Shown: positions 33,074 through 43,206, counted from the stretch's first letter. The stretch: DNA of 64,000 bases from Gammaproteobacteria bacterium (GCA_030949385.1 JAUZSP010000001.1:124001-188000); one strand, 5' to 3'. The notes: generated by a model not told the origin, from the letters alone. Made by a program: numbers and translations.

Positions 33074-34006
33074 ACCGATTTTTAGTGCTTTTAGCTTGGC
33101 TAAGATGGCGAAGCGATGGCTGCCTTCTTGCTCGGATTTCTGCCGGTAGTGATGGCTTAGTGTTCTTGATCTGGTTGGTTTGAGCAGTACTTCTTCCAGT
33201 GAACTTTCTGAATCATTATAAATAACCCCTTCCTCGTTCCAAGGCAGTTTCCGATAGAGTGCCAAATCATCAAACTCAAAGACCGGGTATTTGATGATGT
33301 CAAAGTAAGGTGAATAATCGAAGTCTCTGGGAGTGAAGAGGCGAAAATTGCGTCGATAGAATTTGATATGTCCCTGTTCATTGCGCAGCACGGGTAGCAC
33401 AGGGAAACGGACGCTGGCAAAAGCTTGTGCAATCAGCGCTGAACAGACGGTGCGAGTGGGGGTACCGATGTGATGTGAAAACAGGCTGGAGCGATAGCGA
33501 CGTGGCAAAATATTGTAAGGAAATAGAAAACGCGCCAGATCCAGCAGCTGGCGAACGTCGTAATCCAGCCCGAGATTGGCGATCAGATGGTTGACCACAT
33601 ATTGTGAATCTTGGCGAGAGAGCCCTTTAGGCCGACAAATACGCAGGTGTTCGTTTTCATAGCTGTTTAGCGGTCGAATGACCGTGCCTTCCCCCAGCAA
33701 CGCTTCAATAATCAACTGCTCATCCGGTTTGGCGGGGTAGTGTTTTTCAATTAAGCCTCTCATTTCGGGTGCATCAATGTCGTGTAAACGGCCAATGTAG
33801 AGTGCTGAGTGCGTCCAAGAGCTTAAGGTAATGCATTTGATGACTTCGCTGACACGGCTGCGCCCTTCAACCAGCAGCACATCCCCTGGACGAATCTCGT
33901 AACTGAGGCGTTGATAATCGGACAGAGGCGGCTGTGTGTTGGGTTTTTCATCATTGAGCCATGATATGGCACGATTCCAGATCCATGTTTTGATATTAAA
34001 GCTCAT
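33068..34006 (-). CDS. YiiX/YebB-like cysteine hydrolase (permuted NlpC/P60 fold)
   Basis: The 312-residue protein has the circularly permuted papain-like arrangement: RPGDVLLVEGRS, then a histidine H66 in SSWTHSALYIG, an acidic residue E101 in IIEALLGEGTV, and the cysteine C188 in RTVCSALIAQAF. These positions fit a His-Glu-Cys centre of YiiX-like lipid or peptidoglycan hydrolases. No signal peptide is seen. The start at 34006 has GGGAG 8 bases upstream. The substrate is unknown. Its upstream region shares a 22-base element with that of the beta-propeller lipoprotein at 63.5 kb. Confidence 0.8.
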   Translation of the reverse strand: MSFNIKTWIWNRAISWLNDEKPNTQPPLSDYQRLSYEIRPGDVLLVEGRSRVSEVIKCITLSSWTHSALYIGRLHDIDAPEMRGLIEKHYPAKPDEQLIIEALLGEGTVIRPLNSYENEHLRICRPKGLSRQDSQYVVNHLIANLGLDYDVRQLLDLARFLFPYNILPRRYRSSLFSHHIGTPTRTVCSALIAQAFASVRFPVLPVLRNEQGHIKFYRRNFRLFTPRDFDYSPYFDIIKYPVFEFDDLALYRKLPWNEEGVIYNDSESSLEEVLLKPTRSRTLSHHYRQKSEQEGSHRFAILAKLKALKIGL

Positions 34007-34087
34007 TAGACAGACTCCCTTTTTGTATCTCTTTTTAAATAGAAGGCTGTAATGTTGTCGAAGTTCCTAAAAAATTATTATTATCAC

Positions 34088-34109
34088 ATAATGTATATTA
34101 TGTTAAATA
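34088..34109 (-). promoter_or_regulatory. Shared 22-base upstream element, copy A
   Basis: Read on the minus strand this is exactly the 22 bases at 63404-63425 (core TTTAACATAATATACATTA). It ends 81 bases before the YiiX-like start codon. It contains an imperfect dyad, ACATAAT with ATTATGT around four bases. An operator or UP-type element is inferred. Confidence 0.6.
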
Positions 34110-34113
34110 ATAA

Positions 34114-34203
34114 CCAAATATAATACCACCTCAAGAAATCCAAAAAGAACGTCAACACGCAATAGAAAAAATCAAAGATACTTATTTGAAGCATTCAATT
34201 TAG
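34114..34203 (+). other. Possible remnant of a coding sequence
   Basis: This open stretch in the 291-base gap before glyA reads PPQEIQKERQHAIEKIKD and then TYLKHSI before a stop. It has the look of a hydrophilic helix from a real protein but has no start codon or ribosome site. It may be the tail of a lost gene, or chance. Confidence 0.25.
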
Positions 34204-34224
34204 CCTTATCGATTCAAGAAAGCC

Positions 34225-34253
34225 GTGCAGCGACTAATGACTTTAAGTATAAT
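34225..34253 (+). promoter_or_regulatory. Sigma-70-type promoter for glyA
   Basis: GTGCAG (34225-34230), a 17-base spacer and a perfect TATAAT (34248-34253), 44 bases before the glyA start. Confidence 0.6.
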
Positions 34254-34297
34254 CCAGCGCCATTCTTACACACATTACCTACCTTGAGACGATTGCC

Positions 34298-35554
34298 ATG
34301 TTTTCAAAAAATATGAGTATTTCCGGTTACGACGACGCACTGTTTTCTGCCATTCAAGATGAAGCTCAACGCCAAGAAGAGCACATCGAACTGATCGCCT
34401 CAGAGAACTACACCAGTCCTAGAGTCATCGAGGCACAAGGCACAGTACTGACCAACAAATACGCTGAAGGTTATCCTGGTAAACGCTATTACGGCGGCTG
34501 TGAGTTCGTTGATAAAGTAGAGCAGTTGGCTATTGATCGCGCCAAAGAGCTGTTTAACGCCGACTACGTCAATGTGCAACCACACTCAGGTTCACAAGCC
34601 AACTCGGCGGTGTACATGGCTTTATGCCAACCTGGAGACACCATTTTGGGCATGAGTCTGGCGCACGGCGGCCACTTGACCCACGGCGCGAAACCGAGCT
34701 TTTCAGGCAAAATTTACAACGCCGTGCAATACGGTTTAAACCCTGAAACCGGTGAAATTGATTACGCCGAAGTGGAACGTTTGGCCAAAGAACATAAGCC
34801 CAAAATGATCGTGGCTGGTTTTTCTGCTTACTCCCGCATTGTTGATTGGCAGCGTTTTCGTGACATTGCCGATGCCGTTGGTGCTTATCTGTTTGTGGAT
34901 ATGGCACACGTTGCCGGTTTGGTTGCGGCGGGTCTCTATCCGAATCCTGTTCAGATTGCTGATGTCACCACCACCACCACGCACAAAACGTTACGCGGTC
35001 CTCGTGGCGGTCTGATTTTGGCCAAAGCCAATCCCGAACTAGAGAAAAAATTCAACTCAGCGGTGTTTCCTGGTGGGCAGGGTGGTCCTCTGATGCATGT
35101 GATTGCCGCTAAAGCGGTGGCGTTTAAAGAAGCACTTGAACCTGAATTTAAAACCTATCAAGAAAACGTGATTAAAAACGCACAAGTTATGGCCAACGTC
35201 TTTATTGATCGAGGTTACGATGTGGTTTCTGGTGGCACAGACGATCATCTTTTTTTAGTCAGTTTTATCAAAGCCGGTCTGACGGGGCGTGATGTGGACA
35301 AATGGCTCGGAGCCGCCCACATCACCGTTAATATGAATGCGGTACCAAACGACCCTCAATCCCCGTTTGTCACCAGTGGTATTCGAGTCGGTACTCCTGC
35401 GGCCACCACTCGCGGCTTTGCTGAAACTGAATGCGCTGAATTGGCCGCGTGGATGTGTGACATCATCGACAGCAAAGGCGATGAGGCAATTATCAGCTCG
35501 GTGCGTGAAAAAGCCGCCAAGCTTTGTGCCGCTTTTCCTGTTTATGCAGCGTAG
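34298..35554 (+). CDS. glyA: Serine hydroxymethyltransferase
   Basis: GlyA interconverts serine and glycine with tetrahydrofolate and feeds one-carbon metabolism. The 418 residues include [31 protein letters not shown], the PLP lysine in [14 protein letters not shown], and [20 protein letters not shown]. The glyA-nrdR-ribD order is widespread in gammaproteobacteria. Confidence 0.97.
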   Translation: MFSKNMSISGYDDALFSAIQDEAQRQEEHIELIASENYTSPRVIEAQGTVLTNKYAEGYPGKRYYGGCEFVDKVEQLAIDRAKELFNADYVNVQPHSGSQANSAVYMALCQPGDTILGMSLAHGGHLTHGAKPSFSGKIYNAVQYGLNPETGEIDYAEVERLAKEHKPKMIVAGFSAYSRIVDWQRFRDIADAVGAYLFVDMAHVAGLVAAGLYPNPVQIADVTTTTTHKTLRGPRGGLILAKANPELEKKFNSAVFPGGQGGPLMHVIAAKAVAFKEALEPEFKTYQENVIKNAQVMANVFIDRGYDVVSGGTDDHLFLVSFIKAGLTGRDVDKWLGAAHITVNMNAVPNDPQSPFVTSGIRVGTPAATTRGFAETECAELAAWMCDIIDSKGDEAIISSVREKAAKLCAAFPVYAA

Positions 35555-35565
35555 CAAATAAATAA

Positions 35566-35585
35566 ATTCCCGCCTAGTCGGGAAT
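35566..35585 (+). repeat. ATTCCCG hairpin repeat, copy 2
   Basis: ATTCCCG (35566-35572) and CGGGAAT (35579-35585), followed by GAC, as in the copy at 16107-16126. It lies between glyA and nrdR and lacks a T-tract, so it is not a normal terminator, though it could protect the glyA 3' end. Confidence 0.6.
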
Positions 35586-35599
35586 GACATCCACACGGT

Positions 35600-36061
35600 A
35601 TGCACTGTCCCTTCTGTTCTGCCACCCGCACCAAAGTCATCGATTCTCGTGACGCTCATGAAGGCTCACAAGTTCGACGGCGACGACAGTGTTTGGGCTG
35701 TGGGGAACGTTTCACTACCTACGAACAGGCCGACATTGCACTGCCACGCATCATTAAAAACAACAACGAACGCCAAAATTTCTCCGAAAAAAAATTGCAA
35801 GCGGGTCTAAGTCTGGCCTTGCAGAAACGCCCCGTTTCTACTGAGCAACTGGATAACGCCATTTTAAACATTCGTCATCGTCTTTTAACGTGTGGTCAAC
35901 GTGAAGTAAATTCACGACTGTTAGGAGAGTGGGTGATGGAAGAGCTGCGTCAGCTTGATCATGTGGCCTACATTCGTTTTGCTTCCGTTTATAAAAGTTA
36001 CGAAGATCTGCAAGCATTCCGTGAAGCATTGGATCGCCTCGACCGAGAACCCTCACCATGA
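35600..36061 (+). CDS. nrdR: Ribonucleotide reductase regulator NrdR
   Basis: A nucleotide-sensing repressor of ribonucleotide reductase genes. The 153 residues have an N-terminal zinc ribbon ([17 protein letters not shown], then [15 protein letters not shown]) and an ATP-cone ([19 protein letters not shown] onward). The end overlaps the ribD start (ATGA). Confidence 0.96.
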   Translation: MHCPFCSATRTKVIDSRDAHEGSQVRRRRQCLGCGERFTTYEQADIALPRIIKNNNERQNFSEKKLQAGLSLALQKRPVSTEQLDNAILNIRHRLLTCGQREVNSRLLGEWVMEELRQLDHVAYIRFASVYKSYEDLQAFREALDRLDREPSP

Positions 36062-37170
36062 TTTTATTTGATCATCAGATGATGAATCGTGCCGTTCAAC
36101 TGGCCAATCGAGGGCGTTACACAACGCACCCCAATCCTCGGGTTGGTTGTGTGATTGCCTACGGCGAGCAGATCGTCGGTGAAGGCTGGCACCAGCGAGC
36201 CGGAAAACCACACGCCGAAGTGTACGCTCTGCGCCAAGCCACTGAAAAAGCAAAAGGCGCTACCGCTTACGTCACATTAGAGCCGTGCTCTCATTTTGGT
36301 AAAACTCCGCCGTGTGCTGACGCACTGATCACAGCGGGTATTTCACGGCTGGTTGTTGCCATGCAAGATCCCAATCCCTTGGTGGCGGGCAAGGGATTGC
36401 AACGTCTGTCCGCAGCAGGCATCGAGGTCGAAGTAGGGCTGTTGCAGTCGGAAGCCGAGGCGTTGAACCCCGGCTTTATCAAACGGATGCAACAAAACAG
36501 ACCCTTTGTGCGTCTCAAATTAGCCATGAGTCTCGATGGTCGCACCGCGATGGCCAGTGGTGAAAGTCAGTGGATCACCGGTTCTGATTCTCGTGCTGAC
36601 GTGCATCGTTTGCGCGCACGCAGCGATGCCATTCTCACCGGCATCGGTACGGTGTTGGCCGATGACCCTTCCTTGAACGTGCGGCTCAGCCCGTCAGATT
36701 TAGAGGGTTTAGAAGGGATCAACGTACCGCAGCCTTTGAGAGTCGTTTTAGACTCTTACTTGTCTATTTCGCCACAGGCTAAAATGTTCGGCCTAGCGGG
36801 TAAAACGCTGCTGATTGGCCACACCAGCACGGCTGAAAAAAGAGCAACACTCATACAAGAGGGTGTCGATGTTGAAATAATAGGTCAGCAGCAGGGCAGG
36901 GTGAATCTCAACGAAGTCATGTCGTTATTGGCTCAACGGGAAATCAATGAACTGTTGATCGAAGCAGGACCAACCCTAGCCGGTGCAGCACTTCAAGCGG
37001 GCATCGTTGATGAGATCGTGCTGTATATGGCACCGCACGTTATGGGCAGTGAGGCTCGCGGACTGTTTAACCTTCCGGGTCTGGATAAAATGGCCGATCG
37101 CATTGATTTAAAAATCAGTGAAATTCGACAGGTGGGTGAAGATGTTCGTCTGACTTTCAGTCTCACCTGA
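36058..37170 (+). CDS. ribD: Bifunctional riboflavin deaminase/reductase RibD
   Basis: RibD carries out the second and third steps of riboflavin synthesis. In the 370 residues the deaminase domain comes first with [10 protein letters not shown] and [16 protein letters not shown] (zinc ligands), then the reductase domain from about residue 150 ([34 protein letters not shown]). The next riboflavin gene, ribE, is 6.3 kb downstream because a cassette is inserted in between. Confidence 0.96.
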   Translation: MILFDHQMMNRAVQLANRGRYTTHPNPRVGCVIAYGEQIVGEGWHQRAGKPHAEVYALRQATEKAKGATAYVTLEPCSHFGKTPPCADALITAGISRLVVAMQDPNPLVAGKGLQRLSAAGIEVEVGLLQSEAEALNPGFIKRMQQNRPFVRLKLAMSLDGRTAMASGESQWITGSDSRADVHRLRARSDAILTGIGTVLADDPSLNVRLSPSDLEGLEGINVPQPLRVVLDSYLSISPQAKMFGLAGKTLLIGHTSTAEKRATLIQEGVDVEIIGQQQGRVNLNEVMSLLAQREINELLIEAGPTLAGAALQAGIVDEIVLYMAPHVMGSEARGLFNLPGLDKMADRIDLKISEIRQVGEDVRLTFSLT

Positions 37171-37456
37171 ATCCCGTAACGGCAGCGTTACAAAAATCAA
37201 CGATTCTCTGTAAGAGTTCACCAATACAATCAGATCAAGGTCTAACGCCTCAATGGTTGTTGCACTATTTTGGTTCAATTCTTGTTTGTGACCATCCATT
37301 AAACATAAAAAATATCTTCACTGGAAACATGAAAAATACATAACATGTTGTAAATAAACAAAAAATTAAATTTTTATTGGTCTGTTTTTTTATTGGATCA
37401 TTTTTTGCTTATTTTTAAAAGTCTATATTTTATCCCCCTTTATTTAGGAGTGCAGC
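37171..37456 (+). other. AT-rich gap between ribD and narK
   Basis: These 286 bases begin with a small hairpin, GTAACG and CGTTAC around GCAG, without a T-tract, and become strongly AT-rich from about 37310. The last 60 bases carry T-runs and a TATATTTTAT stretch that may serve as the -10 of narK. No clear NarL, FNR or sigma-54 site could be assigned by eye. Confidence 0.4.
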
Positions 37457-38968
37457 ATGGCGGCAACGGGCACAGGAGTTGATCAAAGTCGTATCAACTT
37501 ATTTTCATTCAACGGTAAAATGAAAATTTTACACCTCTCTTGGTTTGCATTCTTTCTTAGTTTCATGGTTTGGTTTAACTTTGCTCCGTTGATGGCTTCC
37601 ATTCGAGAGACCTTTGGCCTTTCAGATCAAGAGGTGAAACTGCTGCTTATTTTAAATGTGGCGCTGACCATTCCAGCACGCATTATTGTTGGCATGTTAG
37701 TGGATAAACATGGCCCAAAAATTACCTTTTCTGTCTTGTTGGCTCTTTCCAGTGTGGTCTGTTTTCTCTTCGCATCGGCGCAAAGTTATACTGAACTGGC
37801 AACGTACCGTTTTCTACTTGGTTTTGTTGGGGCTGGTTTTGTCATTGGTATTCGTTTGGTTTCTGAGTGGTTTCCAGCCAAACAGGTCGGCACTGCTGAA
37901 GGCATCTACGGTGGTTGGGGTAATTTTGGTTCCGCTGGCGCGGCGATTTTATTACCCACTTTGGCGCTGATGTTTGGGGGTGATGAGGGCTGGCGCTGGG
38001 CGGTGGCCACCACTGGGGTCTTGGCTTTACTCTTTTCTTTTGTTTTTTATTTTTCGGTAAGCAACAACCCAAAAGGAACGACTTACTTTCGACCTAAAAA
38101 CTTAGGTGCAATGGAGGTGAGCAGCAAAGGTGACTTTTATTTTTATTGTTTTATGACAGCTCCCCTTTATTTGGCACTGGCAACCCTGAGTTGGAAAATC
38201 TCTCCTGCCAACTTGAATATTTTCAGTCACTCTTTGACCTACACCATCTACACAATGCTGCTGCTGCTTTATATTTATCAAGTTTTGCAGATTTATCGCA
38301 TTAACAAAGCCCTTTTTGCTGTCAATGCACGCCCTCCAGCAGAAATTCATCGCTATAAATTTCGTCAAGTGGCGGCGTTAAACCTCTCTTATATGGTTAC
38401 TTTTGGTTCTGAATTGGCTGTGATCTCTATGTTACCGCTCTTTTTCTTTGATGTTTTTAAGGAAAGTGCAGATTTAAGTATTGCTCAAGCGGCTTTAATT
38501 GCGTCTATTTTTGCGGCTTTAAATTTGGTTATGCGTCCAGCAGGCGGTTATCTTAGTGACAAATACGGGCGTAAAATAGTGTTAAGCATTACTTTAGGCG
38601 GGCTTTCATTCGGTTATTTTTTAATGGGTCAAATTGATCAAAGTTGGACTGTCTCAATGGCCGTCGGTGCAATGATCATTACCTCGTTATTTGTTAATGC
38701 AGGTAATGGAGCGGTGTTTGCCGTAGTGCCTTTGGTAAAGAGGCGTTTGACGGGACAAATTGCGGGTATGACCGGTGCCTTTGGTAATGTGGGTGGCGTG
38801 GCTTTTCTTACTGTATTGTCTTTTGTTTCTTCACAGCTCTTTTTCCTTACCATTTCAGCCGTGTCCTTTGTGGTTTTTTTGTTGGTCTTGTTTATATTGA
38901 AAGAGCCAAAAGGGTTTATGTATGAGCAAAATGACGATGGCAGCATTGAGAAAATTGAACTCCATTAA
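37457..38968 (+). CDS. narK: Nitrate/nitrite transporter of the NarK/NNP family
   Basis: The 503-residue major facilitator protein has about 12 membrane segments, starting with LSWFAFFLSFMVWFNFAPL, and the family motifs RIIVGMLVDKHGPK, the nitrate signature GGWGNFGSAGAAILLP in the fifth segment, RPAGGYLSDKYGR, and the second signature GAFGNVGGVAFL in the eleventh. No nitrate or nitrite reductase gene is in the window. It is followed after 11 bases by a PP2C/kinase fusion; a similar transporter-kinase pairing is known next to assimilatory nirBD genes in pseudomonads. Confidence 0.9.
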   Translation: MAATGTGVDQSRINLFSFNGKMKILHLSWFAFFLSFMVWFNFAPLMASIRETFGLSDQEVKLLLILNVALTIPARIIVGMLVDKHGPKITFSVLLALSSVVCFLFASAQSYTELATYRFLLGFVGAGFVIGIRLVSEWFPAKQVGTAEGIYGGWGNFGSAGAAILLPTLALMFGGDEGWRWAVATTGVLALLFSFVFYFSVSNNPKGTTYFRPKNLGAMEVSSKGDFYFYCFMTAPLYLALATLSWKISPANLNIFSHSLTYTIYTMLLLLYIYQVLQIYRINKALFAVNARPPAEIHRYKFRQVAALNLSYMVTFGSELAVISMLPLFFFDVFKESADLSIAQAALIASIFAALNLVMRPAGGYLSDKYGRKIVLSITLGGLSFGYFLMGQIDQSWTVSMAVGAMIITSLFVNAGNGAVFAVVPLVKRRLTGQIAGMTGAFGNVGGVAFLTVLSFVSSQLFFLTISAVSFVVFLLVLFILKEPKGFMYEQNDDGSIEKIELH

Positions 38969-38979
38969 GGCGCTTATTT

Positions 38980-40692
38980 ATGAGTAACCAACTGATTGTC
39001 GAAGTAGGGCAATGTACACAAGCAGGCCTTAAAGAGCAGAACGAAGATTGCTGTGGTATTCGTGTTCCTGATGACAATATGGAGCTGATTCATAAAGGCA
39101 TTGTGGCTGTCACTGCTGATGGAGTGGGTTCCAGTGAAGCGGGCAAGGAAGCCAGTGAACACTGTGTACGTGGATTTATCAGCGATTATCTAAGTACCCC
39201 GATGTCTTGGGGAGTGAAAACTGCCGGTGAGCGCATCATTCGTTCACTCAATTCTTGGCTCTACAGCCAAGGCCAAAGCCGTTATGCCTCGGAGCTGAGT
39301 CTGGCTTCAACGTTTGCTGGGCTGATTTTAAAATCGACTACAGCACACCTGTTTCATGTCGGTGATTCGCGTATCTATCTCATTCGGCAAGGCACCATTA
39401 AACAGATGACCAAAGATCACCATTTGGTTATTGATCGCAATAAGGCGTTTCTTTCTCGTGCGATGGGGGGTGAGCATGAGGTGCAGTTTGACCATGCCAG
39501 CCTGCCCATTGAAATCAATGACCGATTTTTGCTCAGCAGCGATGGGGTTCATGAATTTTTGCCAGATGAGCAGCTGTTGGCCTTTGCTCTTGCTTATGAA
39601 CCAGAGGTGGCGGCAGAAAAAATAGTTGAAGCGGCTCTCGATGCGGGCAGTAACGACAATTTAACCTGTCAAATTTTACGGGTCACTCAACTGCCCAATC
39701 AAGATGAGGATGAGTATTATCGCCAATTGACTTCACTGCCCTTTCCACCCGCATTAGGCATTGGCACCGTATTAGACGGTTATAAAATCATCAAAGAGCT
39801 GCACACCAGCAGCACCATCCAAGTCTATTTGGCCGAAGACAATGACAATGGGGAGAGGGTGGTAATCAAAACCCCGTCGGTCAATTTTGAGGATGATCCC
39901 GCGTATATTGACCGTTTTTTCCATGAGGTCTGGGTGGGGCGACGCATCAGTGACCCAAACGTTTTGAAAGTGCATCAACTGGAGCGTAAACGCAGCTGTC
40001 TTTATTACGTTACCGAATTTATTGAAGGGCAATCGTTGGCGCAGTGGATTTTAGACAACCCTGAGCCAGATTTAAATCAGATCCGTGACATAAACGCACA
40101 AATCGTTAAAGGTCTGCGCGCGTTCCAACGGCGTGAAATGGTGCATCAAGACATCAAACCTGAAAACATCATGATTGACAAACACGACCGCATCAAAATC
40201 ATTGATTTTGGTTCTACTCAAGTGGCCGGATTGCAAGAGATCTACACACCACTGCAAAAGCAGGGCAGTCACCTGCAAGGCACGGCCAATTACATTGCCC
40301 CAGAACTGTTTGAGGGTTTTGAAGGCAGTTTCCGCAGTGATATGTATTCACTGGGGGTGACCCTCTACGAGATGCTCAGCGGTGGCAAGTTTCCCTACGG
40401 GAAATTGGAAAAAGCACAGGCGCATAAAAATTACGACTACCGTTCAGTGCGTCAGTACAACGCTAATGTACCCATCTGGATGGACGGTGCGATTCAAAAA
40501 GCGGTACACCCCGATCGCGCCCATCGTTACGACAGTTTTTCTGAATTTCAGCACGACCTTTCCACACCCAACCCCGCTTTTATGAAAACCAGCCTGCCCT
40601 TGATAGAACGTCATCCACTGGCCTTTTGGCGCAGCGTATCAGCGATTTTATTATTGACCAATTTTTTTCTGTTGGCGCTGTTATTCAGGTAG
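38980..40692 (+). CDS. PP2C phosphatase-Ser/Thr kinase fusion, membrane anchored
   Basis: The 570 residues combine two opposing activities. N-terminal PP2C domain: NED (21-23), DGVGSSEAG (47-55), GDSR (128-131), SDGV (187-190), NDN (225-227) form the metal-binding set. C-terminal Hanks-type kinase: K297 in VVIKTP, E316, catalytic HQDIKPEN (389-396) and DFG (409-411), then TANYIAPE. The usual HRD arginine is a glutamine, so activation-loop control is probably absent. A single membrane segment ends the protein (about 548-569). Co-transcribed with narK; its substrate may be the transporter or the convergent TPR protein, which is inference. Ends overlap the TPR gene by 12 bases. Confidence 0.9.
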   Translation: MSNQLIVEVGQCTQAGLKEQNEDCCGIRVPDDNMELIHKGIVAVTADGVGSSEAGKEASEHCVRGFISDYLSTPMSWGVKTAGERIIRSLNSWLYSQGQSRYASELSLASTFAGLILKSTTAHLFHVGDSRIYLIRQGTIKQMTKDHHLVIDRNKAFLSRAMGGEHEVQFDHASLPIEINDRFLLSSDGVHEFLPDEQLLAFALAYEPEVAAEKIVEAALDAGSNDNLTCQILRVTQLPNQDEDEYYRQLTSLPFPPALGIGTVLDGYKIIKELHTSSTIQVYLAEDNDNGERVVIKTPSVNFEDDPAYIDRFFHEVWVGRRISDPNVLKVHQLERKRSCLYYVTEFIEGQSLAQWILDNPEPDLNQIRDINAQIVKGLRAFQRREMVHQDIKPENIMIDKHDRIKIIDFGSTQVAGLQEIYTPLQKQGSHLQGTANYIAPELFEGFEGSFRSDMYSLGVTLYEMLSGGKFPYGKLEKAQAHKNYDYRSVRQYNANVPIWMDGAIQKAVHPDRAHRYDSFSEFQHDLSTPNPAFMKTSLPLIERHPLAFWRSVSAILLLTNFFLLALLFR

Positions 40693-43206
40693 CAGTTGTG
40701 GCGGTAACCACGTCTGCACAAAATTTGTCGCCTCCTCCTTAGAAAGGTGATGGTTCATAAAAAAGAGAAAATCATCCAACGCCATCTGCCGGTTCTCTTT
40801 GTGCCTATTCACCAAACTTCTAAAATAGCTGAGCATGCTCTGACGAGTTTGCAGGCTCTCTTTACCTAAAGATGCAAACCAAATGGTCAGCGCTTGCTTC
40901 TGATACGAAGCAGCGCTGCTGTACAGTTCCATTTCATCGTGCAACAGGGCTAAATGATTTAAGGTTGCGGCCACCATCGGGCTTTCAGAGCCGGAAATTG
41001 ATTTTTGTAGCGCCAACGTACGTTTGAATAAGCTCGCGGACTTGTCGTACTCTTTGGTTGATTGGCATAACAGAGCGTAATTGATCAGAGTGGAAGCAAC
41101 GCTCATATTGCCACTTTTTCCAAATACTTCTTCTCGGATTACTAACGCATCTTCGCATAAGGGCAGGGCTTTTTTATAGTCGCCCATGAGCCGATACAAA
41201 ACAGAGAGATTGTGCATGCTTCTGGCTAAAGTGCGACTGCTTTTACAAAACAACGCTTGCCGAATGGCCAGTGATCGTTTACCCAGTGGCAGGGCTTTTT
41301 TGTAGTCGCCCAACAACATGTAAAGCTCGGTTAATTTACTCAGAACCGATGCCACAGAGGGAGAATTAGCCCCAAAGACACGTTCGCGAATGCTCAAAGC
41401 ACGTTGATAGAGGGGCAAGGCGTGTTCGTATTTGCCGCCCAATTTATACAACATGGCCAGTTTGACCAACGCAGCTGGCACAGAACGATCCTTTTCACCC
41501 AGCGTCTCTTCCAGATTAGCGAGCATCAACCGATAGGTTTCCAAATTCTTTTCCAAATCGTGCGGGAAGGTTTCTCCCGAGCCATTTTCATACAAAAATT
41601 CCAATTTTTCTCGCAACGCCAATACCGTCAATGAATCTTCTGGCAGACGCTTTTCATCAATATTAAGGATACGTTCGTACAGTGGCAACGCTTCATCGTA
41701 TTCGAACATTGACTCCAACTGACGTGCCATCTTCTCCAAAATGTTGCGCACGGTGTTGTCATTTTTACCGTAATAACGTTCGCTGAACTTCAAGGCACGT
41801 TCGTATAAAACCAGTGCTTCATCGGGTTTATTAGACTCTAGGTAGAGTTCGGCCAGATCATTTAACAGCCGATCTTTTGCCAATCCATCATGGCTCAGAG
41901 CCGCTTCATAAACGGCACCGTATTGTTCATACAGTGCCACCGCTCTGTCCGATTCGGCCATAAACTCATACAGTGCCACCAGCTTTCTTAAAATAGGGTG
42001 CAGTTGGCTGCTGTCATTGTCTAAGGCTTTTTCCATCAAATCCAATGAGCGTTCATACAGGGGCAACGCTTCATCTAAATTGCCCAAAACCTCATACGCT
42101 TCGGCTAAACGGTATAGGAGTTCAGCTTGATGTTGCAGGGTGGTTGAACTCATTGAGGCTGAATAATGTTTCCCCGCCGTCTGTTGATAAACCCGTAGAT
42201 ACTGTTCACAACGGGGTTCATACAGCACCGTATGATCATCAAAAACTTGACCCTCACGGTATTTTTCAAAGACCTTATCTCTAAAATCAACGCAACGGCG
42301 ATGTAAATTTAATTGTTTACTGGGTTCATGCTGAGCATACAACTCAGCTAAGGCCATTGCCTTCTGGTGCAACCTGGCCAAATCGGTCAATAGGTTTTCA
42401 ACGGTGTGTTGCTCTCTATTGAATTGGTTTGCAGCAAAGGTGAAGGACTGTTCGTAAAAGGAGAGCATCTTGTCCAGTTCACCATTACGTTCATATAGCC
42501 GAGCTAAATCACACAGCAGTTCTCCAATGACCGGTGGAGGCTGGGTTTGATCGACCGCTTGATAACGATGCAACGCATCGCTGTATAACCTAATGGCCTC
42601 ATCAATATTGTCCGCTTCGCCATAGAGTTTTGCCAAACAGAGCTCGGTTTCGGCCAGCGCCAATGGCTCTGTTTTCACACTCTGTTTTCTAAGCTTCAAA
42701 ACCCGCTCAAACAGAGGCAATGCCTTAACCGGCTGCTCCATTAACTGATGCAACAGCGCCAAATCATTTAATCCTGCTTCCACTTCTGGGCTGTTGTGCT
42801 CAAATAACTGCTCTTGTAAAGCAAGCGCCTTCTCCAACAAGGGACGAGCTTTTGAGTGCTGTTTCAACACTTTTAGAGCTCTGGCGGTCTGATCTAAATA
42901 CACCAACAAGAGGATTTTATTTTTTTCAGAGGGCACTCGGTTCAGTAGGCTGTCAATTAAATTGAGTGCTTGTTGAGCGTGCTGGGCACGTTCAAAATGA
43001 GCACCTTGTCTCTCTTTTAGCTCGCTTTGCAAGGCCGCTGAACTGGCAGCAAGGTGGATCGAAGCTTCAAATTCAAAGGTCAATTTGTCAATCTGTTGCA
43101 GCGTATTTCGGGCGCTCTCTTCATCCGTGCTCTGTGCTTTTGCGAGACGTGAGAGAGCTTGTTTTAACTCACCTTCAGCGATTAACCTTTCCACTGAGTC
43201 ATGCAT
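40681..43206 (-). CDS. Large tetratricopeptide-repeat protein
   Basis: About 841 residues made almost wholly of kinesin-light-chain-like TPR units of about 42 residues, with the recurring core ALPLYERALxIRE. At least a dozen repeats can be counted by eye, best preserved between residues 370 and 790. No signal peptide or membrane segment. ATG 43206 (MHDSVERLIAEGELKQAL) is chosen; the frame stays open to a TTG at 43257. Such proteins serve as scaffolds; convergent overlap with the kinase gene suggests, but does not prove, a shared function. Confidence 0.75.
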   Translation of the reverse strand: MHDSVERLIAEGELKQALSRLAKAQSTDEESARNTLQQIDKLTFEFEASIHLAASSAALQSELKERQGAHFERAQHAQQALNLIDSLLNRVPSEKNKILLLVYLDQTARALKVLKQHSKARPLLEKALALQEQLFEHNSPEVEAGLNDLALLHQLMEQPVKALPLFERVLKLRKQSVKTEPLALAETELCLAKLYGEADNIDEAIRLYSDALHRYQAVDQTQPPPVIGELLCDLARLYERNGELDKMLSFYEQSFTFAANQFNREQHTVENLLTDLARLHQKAMALAELYAQHEPSKQLNLHRRCVDFRDKVFEKYREGQVFDDHTVLYEPRCEQYLRVYQQTAGKHYSASMSSTTLQHQAELLYRLAEAYEVLGNLDEALPLYERSLDLMEKALDNDSSQLHPILRKLVALYEFMAESDRAVALYEQYGAVYEAALSHDGLAKDRLLNDLAELYLESNKPDEALVLYERALKFSERYYGKNDNTVRNILEKMARQLESMFEYDEALPLYERILNIDEKRLPEDSLTVLALREKLEFLYENGSGETFPHDLEKNLETYRLMLANLEETLGEKDRSVPAALVKLAMLYKLGGKYEHALPLYQRALSIRERVFGANSPSVASVLSKLTELYMLLGDYKKALPLGKRSLAIRQALFCKSSRTLARSMHNLSVLYRLMGDYKKALPLCEDALVIREEVFGKSGNMSVASTLINYALLCQSTKEYDKSASLFKRTLALQKSISGSESPMVAATLNHLALLHDEMELYSSAASYQKQALTIWFASLGKESLQTRQSMLSYFRSLVNRHKENRQMALDDFLFFMNHHLSKEEATNFVQTWLPPQLLPE

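Noticed and set aside
37108-37299. 63-codon minus-strand frame after ribD
   Set aside because: Half of it is the complement of the ribD end, no ribosome site is seen, and the product resembles nothing known.
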